Assembly (NCBI GenBank): GCA_937958005.1
Contig: CALGOB010000220.1
Span: 1-54,319 of the forward strand
Length of the DNA: 54,319 bases
DNA from: an uncultured Cyclobacteriaceae bacterium
Lineage (GTDB): Bacteria; Bacteroidota; Bacteroidia; Cytophagales; Cyclobacteriaceae
Direction of reading: 5' to 3'
The translations under genes and the position numbers were made by a program. Shown here in pieces: positions 1 to 8,198 of the stretch. Every line of letters starts with the position of its first letter. Positions within the stretch are counted from its first letter, which is position 1. The notes under the pieces are model-generated. The model searched no databases, was not told the origin of the DNA, and worked only from the letters and a program-made list of their open reading frames with translations.

Positions 1-474
1 ACAGTCATTTAGCCACTTAAATCCTAATTTCCTACTCACCATAATGGAGACTATGTCTGCGTTGCAAATCAGAATTTAAGCAGCTATCTAACAGCCATTT
101 ATGATTTTCTCTTAAAAGTCTAATGCATCATTCGGGTTAAATATTGTCAATGAATTAATGATACAGCGAGATAACTTTATTTAAGGAACCTCTAAAAACT
201 CGATTTGAAATTTTGACCAAGAGATTTTTTTCTGAGACAAGGCATCAAAAACGGAATTTAGTGGATCTAAATGAGTATTTTGATAACGCAGTATCAGGGA
301 AAAAGATTAGTTCAAAAAACAACAGGGGGTTTTTAGAGGTGCCTTTAGTAAAATGATTTCTTGATTAAACTTTGTCAGAAAAGATTCACGTTCCAGCTGG
401 TTCTTCGAATACAAAGAAGTGCTCAATTCATAAAATTCCTTTGTCTAAAGTCTAATAAATACTATCTTGTTCCA
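1..474. other. Gene-free left edge
   Basis: Apart from the element at 183-346 I see no gene here. The sequence is AT-rich, with stops in all frames and no recognisable protein remnant. Confidence 0.5.
183..346 (+). mobile_element. MITE-like element, copy 1 (164 bp)
   Basis: The left end reads AAGGAACCTCTAAAAAC and the right end reads GTTTTTAGAGGTGCCTTT, which is its near-perfect inverse, so the element has about 16-bp terminal inverted repeats. The interior matches the copy at 2014-2176 over its whole length with scattered substitutions. No open reading frame is present, so it would depend on a transposase encoded elsewhere. A target duplication is not clear. Confidence 0.75.
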
Positions 475-565
475 AATGAAACAATCCCGACTCAAAGGTA
501 CGGGGTTTCTAAGGCTAATTATTTATTGATCTACGGAAGAGTCGGGTAATTAATATCCCTTAGAG
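475..565 (-). repeat. REP-like multi-hairpin repeat, reverse copy
   Basis: This is a diverged reverse-orientation copy of the family seen at 3183-3289. It starts with AATGAAACAATCCCGAC and ends with TAATTAATATCCCTTAGAG, the inverse of the usual left end. An apparent 62-codon ORF across it has no protein-like character and is not annotated. Confidence 0.8.
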
Positions 566-615
566 TATAAAAAAAATAGGTTGATACCCTGAAATTATTA
601 CAACAAGAATACCTT

Positions 616-2013
616 ATGAAATTAAAATTTTGTGGAGCCGCTGGTACTGTTACAGGAAGTTGTCATTTGTTAGAACTTGATGATGGATTTAAAATATTGA
701 TGGATTGTGGCCTGTATCAAGGAAGAGATGATCTTCTAGAGAATTTTAACAGAGAATGGATGTTTGATCCATCAGAGATTGACCTGATGATTCTGTCACA
801 TTCACATATAGATCATGCAGGAAGAATTCCGAAGCTAGTAAAGGATGGTTTTAAGGGAGATATCGTATGCACAAGTGCCACAAGGGATTTGGCAGCTATC
901 ATGTTAATGGATAGCGGTAATATTCAAGAACAAGATGCTAAATACCTAAAGAGGAAAAAATACTATCAGGGCCCCACTGATCCCCTATATACAGTAGAGG
1001 ATGCTAGGGAAAGCTTAACACAATTTGTAGGAATTGCCTACAAGCGCTGGTTTAGGTTGCATGAAGATGTTTCCGTTCAGTTTAGAGACGCAGGACATAT
1101 TTTGGGAAGCGCGAGTGTAACACTTAAAATAACAAGACCAGGATTAAAAGATACTTATGTTGGTTTTTCTGGAGATATAGGAAGACCAGATCGTCCTATT
1201 TTAAGAGACCCACAACCCATGCCTGAGTTAGATTATTTGATTTGCGAATCAACGTATGGTGGAAAAGAACACCAAGGGCAACCGCAGGATGAAGAAGCCT
1301 TGTTAAAGGTGGTTGAGAAAACTTGTGTTCAGAAGAAAGGGAAGTTAATAATTCCAGCTTTTAGTGTAGGAAGAACTCAAGAAATTATCTATATGTTAGA
1401 TAAACTGGAAACTGCGGGTAGGCTTCCATCCATTGAAGTATTTGTAGATAGCCCGTTAGCAATTAATGCAACTGAAATATTTACGATGCACCCAGAGTGT
1501 TATGACATGGATTTAGTGAAATACCTTTCCATAGACCCCAACCCATTTGGATTTAAGGATTTGAAATTTATCCGTAGTGCTGATAAATCCAAGGCATTAA
1601 ACGACTACAATAAACCATGTATAATCATCAGTGCTTCAGGAATGATGCAAGCAGGAAGGGTTAAGCATCATATTAATAATAACATAGAAGATGCCAAGAA
1701 TACTATTTTGGTAGTAGGTTTTTGTGCGCCTAATACCCTAGGGGCTAGAATAAGAAATAAGCCTGATACAGTGAAGATTTTCGGAAAGGTAAAAGAATTA
1801 AAAGCGGATGTAGAGATAATGGATTCTTTTTCAGCTCATGCCGACCAATCGGAGATCCTGGATTTCTTAAAAAATCAAGATAGGAATAAAATGAAAGGGA
1901 TCTTTTTGGTACACGGTGAGGAAGATAGACAAGAAGTGTTGAAGGAAGCCTTACAAGATGATGGATTTGGAGAAGTTGTAATTCCAGAATTAGGGGAGAG
2001 CATAAGACTCTAA
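616..2013 (+). CDS. MBL-fold/beta-CASP metallo-hydrolase (RNA-processing type)
   Basis: This 465-residue cytoplasmic protein has the zinc ligands of the metallo-beta-lactamase fold: HxHxDH at His62, His64, Asp66 and His67, a distal His near 161 (DAGHILGS) and Asp187 (SGD). The second half carries the beta-CASP features, with an ASGMMQAGR stretch near 340 and FSAHAD near 410 supplying the C-terminal ligand. Family members are RNA endonucleases/exonucleases related to the CPSF73 and YSH1 types, so RNA maturation or decay is the likely role; the substrate cannot be read from sequence. The gene is monocistronic and lies between two copies of a MITE-like element. Its TAA stop abuts the left terminal repeat of the second copy. 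Confidence 0.9.
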   Translation: MKLKFCGAAGTVTGSCHLLELDDGFKILMDCGLYQGRDDLLENFNREWMFDPSEIDLMILSHSHIDHAGRIPKLVKDGFKGDIVCTSATRDLAAIMLMDSGNIQEQDAKYLKRKKYYQGPTDPLYTVEDARESLTQFVGIAYKRWFRLHEDVSVQFRDAGHILGSASVTLKITRPGLKDTYVGFSGDIGRPDRPILRDPQPMPELDYLICESTYGGKEHQGQPQDEEALLKVVEKTCVQKKGKLIIPAFSVGRTQEIIYMLDKLETAGRLPSIEVFVDSPLAINATEIFTMHPECYDMDLVKYLSIDPNPFGFKDLKFIRSADKSKALNDYNKPCIIISASGMMQAGRVKHHINNNIEDAKNTILVVGFCAPNTLGARIRNKPDTVKIFGKVKELKADVEIMDSFSAHADQSEILDFLKNQDRNKMKGIFLVHGEEDRQEVLKEALQDDGFGEVVIPELGESIRL

Positions 2014-2176
2014 AGGGGACCTCTAAAAACTCGATTTGAAATTTTGACTAAGAGCTTTTTTTCTTAGACAAGGCATCAAAAACGGAGTTTAGAGGATTTA
2101 AATGAGTATTTTGATAACGCAGTATCAGGGCAAAAGATTGGGTCAAAAAGCCACAGGGGGTTTTTAGAGATCCCCT
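2014..2176 (+). mobile_element. MITE-like element, copy 2 (~163 bp)
   Basis: Same orientation and near-identical interior to the copy at 183-346. The ends are AGGGGACCTCTAAAAAC and GTTTTTAGAGATCCCCT, again an inverted pair. It directly follows the stop codon of the metallo-hydrolase gene, so the two copies bracket that gene as direct repeats. Confidence 0.75.
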
Positions 2177-2243
2177 AAAATAATTTTAAGAAGACCATTA
2201 GATAAGCCATTGATTACTAGCCTAAGGCAAACAAAAAAGTTAA

Positions 2244-3020
2244 ATGACAAAGAGAAATATTATATCATGGAATGTGAATGGCATTAGGGCCATCATGAAA
2301 AAAGATTTTGAAGCTAATGTGGAAGCACTAGCTCCAGATATTCTATGCCTGCAAGAAACAAAAGCACAGATTCCAGATGCGGAAAAAGCATTGAGTGTGA
2401 TGTCAGGTTACCATGTATACATAAATGATTCCAAAAGGAGAAAAGGATATTCAGGAACAGCAATTTTATCTAAGGAAGAACCTTTACAGGTAATTTATGA
2501 CATGGGAGTAGAAGACCATGATCAAGAAGGTAGAGTGATCACGGCGGAGTATGAAAACTTTATTTTAGTGAATGTTTATGTGCCAAACTCAGGAAATGAA
2601 CTAGTGAGACTTGATTACAGAGAGACTTGGGATGATGATTTTTTACTTTATTTAAAGGCACTGGAGGAGACAAAACCAGTAATAGTTTGTGGTGATTTTA
2701 ATGTGGCAAACACAGAGATAGACTTGGCAAGGCCCAAATCAAACTATAATAAGACAGCAGGATATACACAGAGAGAAATTGATGGATTTAATGACTTCAA
2801 AAGTAATGGATTGGTTGACACTTTCAGGACTTTACACCCAGAAGAAATTAAATATTCATATTTTAGTTTCAGGGCCAATGCCCGTGCGAATAATGTTGGC
2901 TGGAGAATAGATTATTTCTTAGTGAGTCAAACTTTGATGGAAAAAGTAGACCAAGCAGATATCTATAAAGAGTATGAAGGATCAGATCATTGTCCGATCC
3001 AATTAGTCATTGATGCTTAA
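2244..3020 (+). CDS. xth: Exodeoxyribonuclease III (AP endonuclease)
   Basis: This 258-residue enzyme of the EEP (exonuclease-endonuclease-phosphatase) fold cuts DNA 5' of abasic sites and removes 3'-blocking groups in base excision repair. Visible catalytic motifs are SWNVNGIRA (Asn10), LCLQETK (metal-binding Glu38), GDFNVA (Asp/Asn pair in mid-protein), GWRIDYFLVS, and the terminal GSDHCP (Asp248, His249). Length is usual for the ExoA/XthA branch. The ATG at 2244 places the first motif at the expected distance. The gene is transcribed alone and is followed by a hairpin. Confidence 0.95.
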   Translation: MTKRNIISWNVNGIRAIMKKDFEANVEALAPDILCLQETKAQIPDAEKALSVMSGYHVYINDSKRRKGYSGTAILSKEEPLQVIYDMGVEDHDQEGRVITAEYENFILVNVYVPNSGNELVRLDYRETWDDDFLLYLKALEETKPVIVCGDFNVANTEIDLARPKSNYNKTAGYTQREIDGFNDFKSNGLVDTFRTLHPEEIKYSYFSFRANARANNVGWRIDYFLVSQTLMEKVDQADIYKEYEGSDHCPIQLVIDA

Positions 3021-3123
3021 CAATTAAGGGGTTATTAATAGACATGATCACGATAGATATTGCATAGATTAATGTTCCTTTTTTTAGCTGGTAACTTAGC
3101 TAAACAATTATTAATTGTGGGTT

Positions 3124-3170
3124 AAATAGCTCCACAAAATGTAAACAAGAACAGGAGCAGCTATTTTGTT
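3124..3170 (+). terminator. Probable terminator of the exonuclease III gene
   Basis: AAATAGCTCC pairs with GGAGCAGCTATTT across a loop of about 20 nt and is followed by TTTTGTT. The T-run is short, so confidence is moderate. Confidence 0.5.
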
Positions 3171-3182
3171 GTGATAATCTTT

Positions 3183-3289
3183 AATCCCTAAGGGATATTA
3201 ATTCCCCTGGCCGGGCGCCCCGACTCTTGAGTCGATCATTAAATTATTGCCCATAGATACCCCGTACCCTTGGGTCGGGTTGGTTCATT
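3183..3289 (+). repeat. REP-like multi-hairpin repeat (107 bp)
   Basis: This full-length copy holds three palindromes: TCCCTAAGGGA, GACTCTTGAGTC, and a long near-palindrome from CCCCGTACCC to GGGTCGGG, ending TTGGTTCATT. It is preceded by TTT. The upstream dozen bases (GTGATAATCTTT) are shared with the copy at 37390. Confidence 0.9.
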
Positions 3290-3339
3290 TGTAGAGGAAA
3301 TTTATTGAATGCTTAACCGTCAGGTAAATAAAGTCAATT

Positions 3340-4362
3340 ATGAGTAGGACGACAGTATTGGTAACAGGTGCTTCTGGGTTTATAGGATCTCATTGTATCG
3401 TCAGTTTATTAGAAAATGGTTATCAGGTAAAAGGGACCATCAGAGATTTAAGCCGTGGGGAGCAAATTAGAAACTTCATACAAAATCATACGAAGTATGC
3501 CGATAACTTAAGTTTTGCATCTGCGGATTTGATGAAAGATGAAGGTTGGGAAGAAGCAATGGAGGGATGTACTTATGTATTGCATGTTGCCTCACCTGTC
3601 CCAATTAATTTACCAAAAGATGAAAATGAGATCATTAAACCTGCAAAAGAAGGTACAATCAGAGTACTAAAAGCTGCCGATAAAACGGGGGTGAAAAGGG
3701 TAGTGATTACTTCTTCAATAGCCGCTATTTGCTATGGGCACTCAGATTATAAGAAAACGTTTACTGAAGCAGACTGGACTAATTTAGCGGGTAAAAATTT
3801 AACCGCCTACCCTAAGAGTAAAACTATTGCTGAAAAAGCAGCCTGGTCTTATTTGGAAGAAACGGGAAGTAAGTTGGAGCTAGTAGCTGTTAACCCTTCA
3901 GTTGTTCTTGGGCCAGCTTTAGAAAAAGACTTTGGTAGTTCACTGGAGTTGGTTAGGAAAATAATGGGTGGGGAACTACCAGGTGCACCTAAAATCGGTT
4001 GGCCTATTGTAGATGTAAGGGATGTAGCTAAAATGCAATTACTAGCTATGACGGAACCCAAAGCTGTTGGGAAGAGGTATATCTGTGCCAATGAGACCAT
4101 GTTTATAAAGGATGTAGCAAAAGTTATTAAAGATAACTTCCCAGCATATCAAAATAAGATATCTGTTCGAAATTTGCCGAATTGGGTGGTGCGAATTTCA
4201 GCTTTGTTTGATCCAACTGTAAAAGCAGTTTTGAGCGAATTGGGTAACCCGCAGTATGTTTCCAGTGAGAAAGCAAAAGAAGATTTAAACTGGACTTGTA
4301 GAAGTAATGAAGAGGCGATTATTTCAGCTGCACAAAGTTTAATTGATCATCAAATTGTTTGA
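3340..4362 (+). CDS. Extended SDR / NAD-dependent epimerase-dehydratase (DFR-like aldehyde reductase)
   Basis: This 340-residue cytoplasmic oxidoreductase has the extended short-chain dehydrogenase layout. The N-terminal Rossmann motif TGASGFIG (residues 9-16) binds NAD(P), a serine-rich ITSSIAA segment lies near 124-129, and the catalytic YxxxK is Tyr157/Lys161. The overall pattern is that of dihydroflavonol-4-reductase-like proteins, whose bacterial members mostly reduce aldehydes or ketones with NADPH. The substrate cannot be deduced. The next gene starts one base after its stop, so the two are probably co-transcribed and translationally coupled. Confidence 0.85.
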   Translation: MSRTTVLVTGASGFIGSHCIVSLLENGYQVKGTIRDLSRGEQIRNFIQNHTKYADNLSFASADLMKDEGWEEAMEGCTYVLHVASPVPINLPKDENEIIKPAKEGTIRVLKAADKTGVKRVVITSSIAAICYGHSDYKKTFTEADWTNLAGKNLTAYPKSKTIAEKAAWSYLEETGSKLELVAVNPSVVLGPALEKDFGSSLELVRKIMGGELPGAPKIGWPIVDVRDVAKMQLLAMTEPKAVGKRYICANETMFIKDVAKVIKDNFPAYQNKISVRNLPNWVVRISALFDPTVKAVLSELGNPQYVSSEKAKEDLNWTCRSNEEAIISAAQSLIDHQIV

Positions 4363-4363
4363 C

Positions 4364-5194
4364 ATGAAGGCTTTTTATAATGATGAGATGATGGATCTCA
4401 GTTCTGTGTCTATTGATCCAAATGATTTAGTCGTTCAAAGAGGATATGGAATCTTTGATTTTTTTAGGATCGTAGACCATAAACCATTGTTTTTGAACGA
4501 TCACCTTGACCGATTTATCAGGTCAGCCGATAAAGCAAGATTGCCACTTAGATGGAGTAAGGAAATCTTGCATGAGAGGATTCAGCAATTGATCAAAGTG
4601 AATGGATTGGCAGAGGGAGGTATCAAGCTTTTGCTGACAGGAGGAATTTCACCAATGGGCTTCGAAATTGAAAAGCCAAATCTTGTAATTACTCAAAATC
4701 AAGCAAAATGCCCTGATGATTTAGCCTATTTGAATGGAAGTAAGCTAATTACGCATGAATACCTGAGAGATCTTCCCGAAATTAAAACTACTAATTATTT
4801 TACAAGTGTCTGGCTTTATCCTGAAATGAAAAAACAAAAAGCGATGGATGTTTTATACCATCGTGATGGAAATATTTTAGAGCTGTCAAGAAGCAATGTG
4901 TTTTTGGTTATTAATGATGTGCTGGTAACACCAAGGGATGAAATGTTACAAGGTATTACCAGAAGTAAAGTATTGAAATTTGCGCCGAAATTTTTACCAG
5001 TGGAAGTAAGAATAGTGACTATTGATGAATTGAAAAATGCCACTGAAGTTTTCATCACCAGTACACTCAAGAAAATAATGCCTATCGTGACTGTGGATGG
5101 TGAAACGGTAGGAAATGGCGAAGTAGGAAAATTCACTCAGTTGCTAATGAAGAAATTTGAAAGTTATTCCAAAGAATATCTTTTGGTGAATTGA
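4364..5194 (+). CDS. Class IV PLP-dependent aminotransferase
   Basis: This 276-residue fold-type IV enzyme is of the branched-chain/D-amino-acid transaminase and aminodeoxychorismate lyase family. From the ATG chosen here, the PLP-binding lysine is Lys141 in PEIKTTNY and the cofactor-contacting glutamate is Glu173 in the ILELSRSNVF segment. The frame is open 21 bases further upstream, but only from a non-ATG codon inside the preceding gene. The ATG at 4364 gives a 1-base gap to that gene and a normal N-terminus. The family mixes transaminases and the pabC lyase, and the sequence alone does not settle which this is. Confidence 0.85.
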   Translation: MKAFYNDEMMDLSSVSIDPNDLVVQRGYGIFDFFRIVDHKPLFLNDHLDRFIRSADKARLPLRWSKEILHERIQQLIKVNGLAEGGIKLLLTGGISPMGFEIEKPNLVITQNQAKCPDDLAYLNGSKLITHEYLRDLPEIKTTNYFTSVWLYPEMKKQKAMDVLYHRDGNILELSRSNVFLVINDVLVTPRDEMLQGITRSKVLKFAPKFLPVEVRIVTIDELKNATEVFITSTLKKIMPIVTVDGETVGNGEVGKFTQLLMKKFESYSKEYLLVN

Positions 5195-5674
5195 CTTCGA
5201 TACCTATAAATTTTGTAAGATCGAATAAAATTATTTCTATTTTTTTAGATTAATTTAACTCTAAAAGGTTGGGTTAGATTTCTTAGTTTATTTTTTATTC
5301 TCAAAGGTAAAAAATGAAGGAATAGCAGCGCTACTCAAAGGCTTTTTAACGCATGAGAATGGGAAATAAACAGGAAGATGCCCGAAGTTTTAAAGGTAAT
5401 TTGGTATAATACATTGAATTGATCTCTAAAGTTAAACAATGGGGCTGCAACCGTAATTTTCAGTCCAAGAGGGGTAAATTAATATTGCATGAATAGAAAA
5501 AAGACTTACTAAACCTTACTCAGAAGGGTTATTCATTTGAGAGTAAGGAGTTAAGGTTTAGTAAGCCAATAAAAACATATGGTTTTAGGTTATGTGACTT
5601 GTATTGTGAAAATGAATTAGAACTAAGGAATAAGTTATTTAAAAACCCAAACCAAAACCTAAATCACTTTAGTA
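5195..5674. other. Gene-free interval with one long inverted repeat
   Basis: I see no coding sequence here. The notable element is an inverted repeat at 5505-5565: CTTACTAAACCTTA pairs perfectly with TAAGGTTTAGTAAG across a loop of about 33 nt, which itself holds a short CTC/GAG pair. It may be a small transposon relic or a structured transcript end. Confidence 0.5.
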
Positions 5675-6316
5675 TCATAAGCGTTTATAGGGAAATTTAC
5701 GTGCTGCTCTTCTAAGCATATTACTCACTAGCTTTTCAGAAGAATAGCGAATTCGGGCACTTTGATTGGTCACATAACTCCATATGACCTCCCCACTATT
5801 TGCATCAGCAACTTTAATATTCATATCACTGAAACCATTTGGTGGAAAATATCCACTAACAAAATCAAAATAGGTAAGTCTTGGAGTAGCACTTAGTTTT
5901 GTGATGGCCATTGAGCCATAAATTATTCCATCTACACCTAGGACTTCAGCCAATTGTTTCCTGCTGTATTGGGCTATGGTTTCAGGTGTGATATTGTTTT
6001 GTTTGAATATTAGATTGGTTTCATGGTTAGGTTGAAAAGAAACCTTAAATCTTTTTTGAATCTTCCTTAGAATTAGAAATTCAGTTAAGCTTTCTTGTAT
6101 GGCAATACTTTGGGTTACTTCTAATTCTTTCAATTGCTCGTCTGAAGTATTTTCAGCCTCTAAACCTGCAAGCTCTATTCTGATGTCAAAAGGGAGAATA
6201 GCAAGAACTCTATGTTCAGAAGCCAAAGCTTTAAAGTTTGGGCTAAAATCAGATATTTGCGAAAAAACCACATTAAAAGAGGGGAGGAAGACCAGGAGAA
6301 AAAATAATTTTTTCAT
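5675..6316 (-). CDS. Secreted hypothetical protein, possible CsgG/LpoB-like fold
   Basis: I do not recognise a named family. The 213-residue protein opens with a signal peptide (MKKLFFLLVFLPSFNVVFSQ), so it is exported. The mature part contains a VLAILPFDIRI strand, a helix with ESLTEFLIL, and a later EVLGVDGIIYGSM segment. That order is reminiscent of the TolB-N/CsgG/LpoB-like proteins that begin with an AVLPF strand and carry a GADAVIxG motif. This resemblance is an inference from layout only. It is monocistronic, between a gene-free region and a small inverted-repeat element. Confidence 0.75.
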   Translation of the reverse strand: MKKLFFLLVFLPSFNVVFSQISDFSPNFKALASEHRVLAILPFDIRIELAGLEAENTSDEQLKELEVTQSIAIQESLTEFLILRKIQKRFKVSFQPNHETNLIFKQNNITPETIAQYSRKQLAEVLGVDGIIYGSMAITKLSATPRLTYFDFVSGYFPPNGFSDMNIKVADANSGEVIWSYVTNQSARIRYSSEKLVSNMLRRAARKFPYKRL

Positions 6317-6384
6317 ATGCTAATTGTTTAGTTTCGGAAGTTTTCTAAACAACTATGATGCCAAAAAAAGTATTTTTCTTATAT

Positions 6385-6466
6385 AGGGTCTGTCTATAAT
6401 ATACATTTTGGCTGAGTTTGTGGAGACACAATCGTGGACGAGAATTTGACTTTACAGACAGACTCT
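6385..6466. mobile_element. Small MITE-like element (82 bp)
   Basis: The outer ends, AGGGTCTGTCT and AGACAGACTCT, form an 11-bp inverted pair with one mismatch; the match extends outward to TATAG/CTATT. No ORF is inside. Short elements with GTCTGTC ends are typical non-autonomous transposon relics, but I cannot name the parent. Confidence 0.5.
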
Positions 6467-6487
6467 ATTTAGAGATGATGGAATGTG

Positions 6488-6886
6488 TTATTTTAATAAA
6501 TTTTGTTGATGCAACCATTCGAATATGATTTTGTCTACATACGAGATTTTTTGGGTGTCTTGATAGTTTAACCAAGCAATTTCAGCTATTTCTGAATTAG
6601 GGCTTAGCGTACCTTCGTATTGGGCATAAAAGCAGTTCATCCGTACTATGGTATCTTTTGAGTGTCCATGTGCTTGTGCTTCAAAGGTTTCAATAAACTG
6701 GATGCTTTCAGTAACAAGATTGACTGTTAGTTCTTCTTTTATTTCCCTGATGAGTGCCTCTTCATCACTTTCCCCTTGTTCGGGCTTGCCTCCTGGGATA
6801 TAAAAAACCTTTTTCCCTTTGGATCGCGTACTGAGTATTTGATGATCTTTAATGAGAATCCATGCAGATTTTATAATGAGGCTCAT
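6488..6886 (-). CDS. Nudix hydrolase
   Basis: This 132-residue protein carries a complete Nudix box at about residues 32-55: GGKPEQGESDEEALIREIKE followed by ELTV, fitting GX5EX7REUXEEXGU. It should hydrolyse a nucleoside diphosphate linked to another group using divalent metal. The close family (MutT/ADP-ribose pyrophosphatase-like) is broad, and the substrate is not readable. It is downstream of the DUF4332 gene on the same strand but separated from it by a strong terminator, so it is probably transcribed separately. Confidence 0.88.
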   Translation of the reverse strand: MSLIIKSAWILIKDHQILSTRSKGKKVFYIPGGKPEQGESDEEALIREIKEELTVNLVTESIQFIETFEAQAHGHSKDTIVRMNCFYAQYEGTLSPNSEIAEIAWLNYQDTQKISYVDKIIFEWLHQQNLLK

Positions 6887-6907
6887 ATTTTTCTTCTAGG
6901 CTATAAA

Positions 6908-6946
6908 AATAGAAAGAGATAACTCTAGGAGTTATCTCTTTCTATT
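6908..6946 (-). terminator. Rho-independent terminator of the DUF4332 gene
   Basis: A perfect 18-bp stem (AATAGAAAGAGATAACTC with its complement) has a 3-nt apex. On the minus strand it is followed by TTTTTAT. It lies 20 bases past the stop of the 6966-7370 gene. Confidence 0.85.
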
Positions 6947-6965
6947 GTCTTAAAGTAAATAGACT

Positions 6966-7370
6966 TTAGTGTGTAATTACTGGATCAAGGGTTTTAGCTT
7001 GTTCCACAAAATCTTGCACTCTTGATAAAGCAGGCAATTGTCTTACTAGTTTTTTAGCAGCATTTACTTCAGCCATTTTAGCATGAAGATTTTCTGCATT
7101 TCTATTTCTTAGTTCTTTAACTGTATCTACACCAGCAGCTTCTAATAGCTCAGAATACTCGCTTCCTACACCTTTAATTCTATAAAGATCGGCCATATTA
7201 GCCCACTTTAAAATTTGACTCTCATCTATCCCACTTGCAGCCGCAGCTGCTTTTCTACCTTTTTTATCGCAGCATGATTTTAAAAGTCCGGCGACACTTT
7301 TGATACCAGCACTATTAAGTTTTGCTTCATTGGCTGGGCCTATGCCCTCAATATCGGATACTTTTGCCAT
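6966..7370 (-). CDS. DUF4332 protein (tandem helix-hairpin-helix)
   Basis: This 134-residue soluble protein matches the DUF4332 pattern. A first helix-hairpin-helix (DIEGIGPANEAKLNSAGI) is followed by a basic stretch with GRKAAAAAS, then a second HhH (RIKGVGSEYSELLEAAGV) with a following helix. HhH units usually bind nucleic acid backbone non-specifically or mediate protein contacts; the function of DUF4332 is unknown. It is the last gene of a minus-strand cluster behind a membrane coiled-coil/HhH protein and an OmpA-like protein, and ends at a strong terminator. The shared HhH module suggests a common task with its neighbour. Confidence 0.85.
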   Translation of the reverse strand: MAKVSDIEGIGPANEAKLNSAGIKSVAGLLKSCCDKKGRKAAAAASGIDESQILKWANMADLYRIKGVGSEYSELLEAAGVDTVKELRNRNAENLHAKMAEVNAAKKLVRQLPALSRVQDFVEQAKTLDPVITH

Positions 7371-7468
7371 TTTGTTAATCGTTTTGAATTATAAATTAAA
7401 ATTATTTTACTTTTTAAATATGTTAAATGATAATATTCTTAAATATAATGTTATTTATGAATATTATC

Positions 7469-8191
7469 TCATTTTAGGTCGTTTGCTTGGTTTACCCAAT
7501 TGTCTCTCTGGATTCTTCCAGGAAAAAATTCGATAGCTTCTGTTACCTTTTCTACAGTGTCAGGAGTGAATTCACTAATTTGTTCAAAAGTGTAGATGCC
7601 AAGACCATTTAACTTCTTTTCAATGAAAGGACCTACTCCTTTAATTTTAGTCAAATCGTCTTTTCTATCAGCAGTAACTGTTTTGAAACCTAATTTTTTA
7701 GCGTTTTCTTCATCACTGGCAGATCTTTCTTCACTAACCTGAGGCTCATTTCTAACTACCTTAATTTCGGGAGTCTTTAAAGATTCTTTACAAGCCGTTA
7801 ATTCCTCTTGTAACTTGACGTTGTTATCAGATAATAAACTTCTTTCTTTTTCAATCCGTTCATTTTCTTTTTGTAAGTGGTTAAATTCACTTTCATCAAT
7901 ACCAGCAGTTTCTACTGGGACCTGTAAAGATTGCTTACAAATGTCTAGGTCTTTTTGTAACTTTTTATTGCTGCTATCAAGCAGAATTCTTTCTCTTTCA
8001 ATTCTTTCGCTCTCAAGTTTAAGGGCATTGAATCTACTTTCGTCATTTTCTGCGTTTTTATTATCTACTACAGTCTTGCTTCTTTTTAAAATCCACGCAA
8101 GGATGAATCCTAGAATAAATGCTACTAATAGCATAATAATGATTTCTAAAAAAGCAGTAGCACGACCAGTAGGGTTTAGGTTTTCAAACAT
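7469..8191 (-). CDS. Membrane-anchored coiled-coil protein with C-terminal HhH domain
   Basis: The 240-residue protein has one membrane helix (about residues 15-36) followed by basic KRSK, so the bulk is predicted cytoplasmic. A long coiled coil follows (about 50-145). It is built of two similar units of about 50 residues, each running ESxFNxLxxExERIExERxL, then a charged N/K/L-rich helix, then CKxSL. The C-terminal 65 residues contain DDLTKIKGVGPFIEKKLNGL, a helix-hairpin-helix of the type that follows DUF4332 and ribosomal L21-like HhH proteins. It starts 7 bases after the OmpA-like gene, so the two are almost certainly one transcript. Function is unknown. Confidence 0.8.
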   Translation of the reverse strand: MFENLNPTGRATAFLEIIIMLLVAFILGFILAWILKRSKTVVDNKNAENDESRFNALKLESERIERERILLDSSNKKLQKDLDICKQSLQVPVETAGIDESEFNHLQKENERIEKERSLLSDNNVKLQEELTACKESLKTPEIKVVRNEPQVSEERSASDEENAKKLGFKTVTADRKDDLTKIKGVGPFIEKKLNGLGIYTFEQISEFTPDTVEKVTEAIEFFPGRIQRDNWVNQANDLK

Positions 8192-8198
8192 AATTATA

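Noticed and set aside
361-549. 62-codon plus-strand ORF
   Set aside because: It lies largely in a reverse copy of the REP-like repeat, starts at a non-ATG codon and has no protein-like features.
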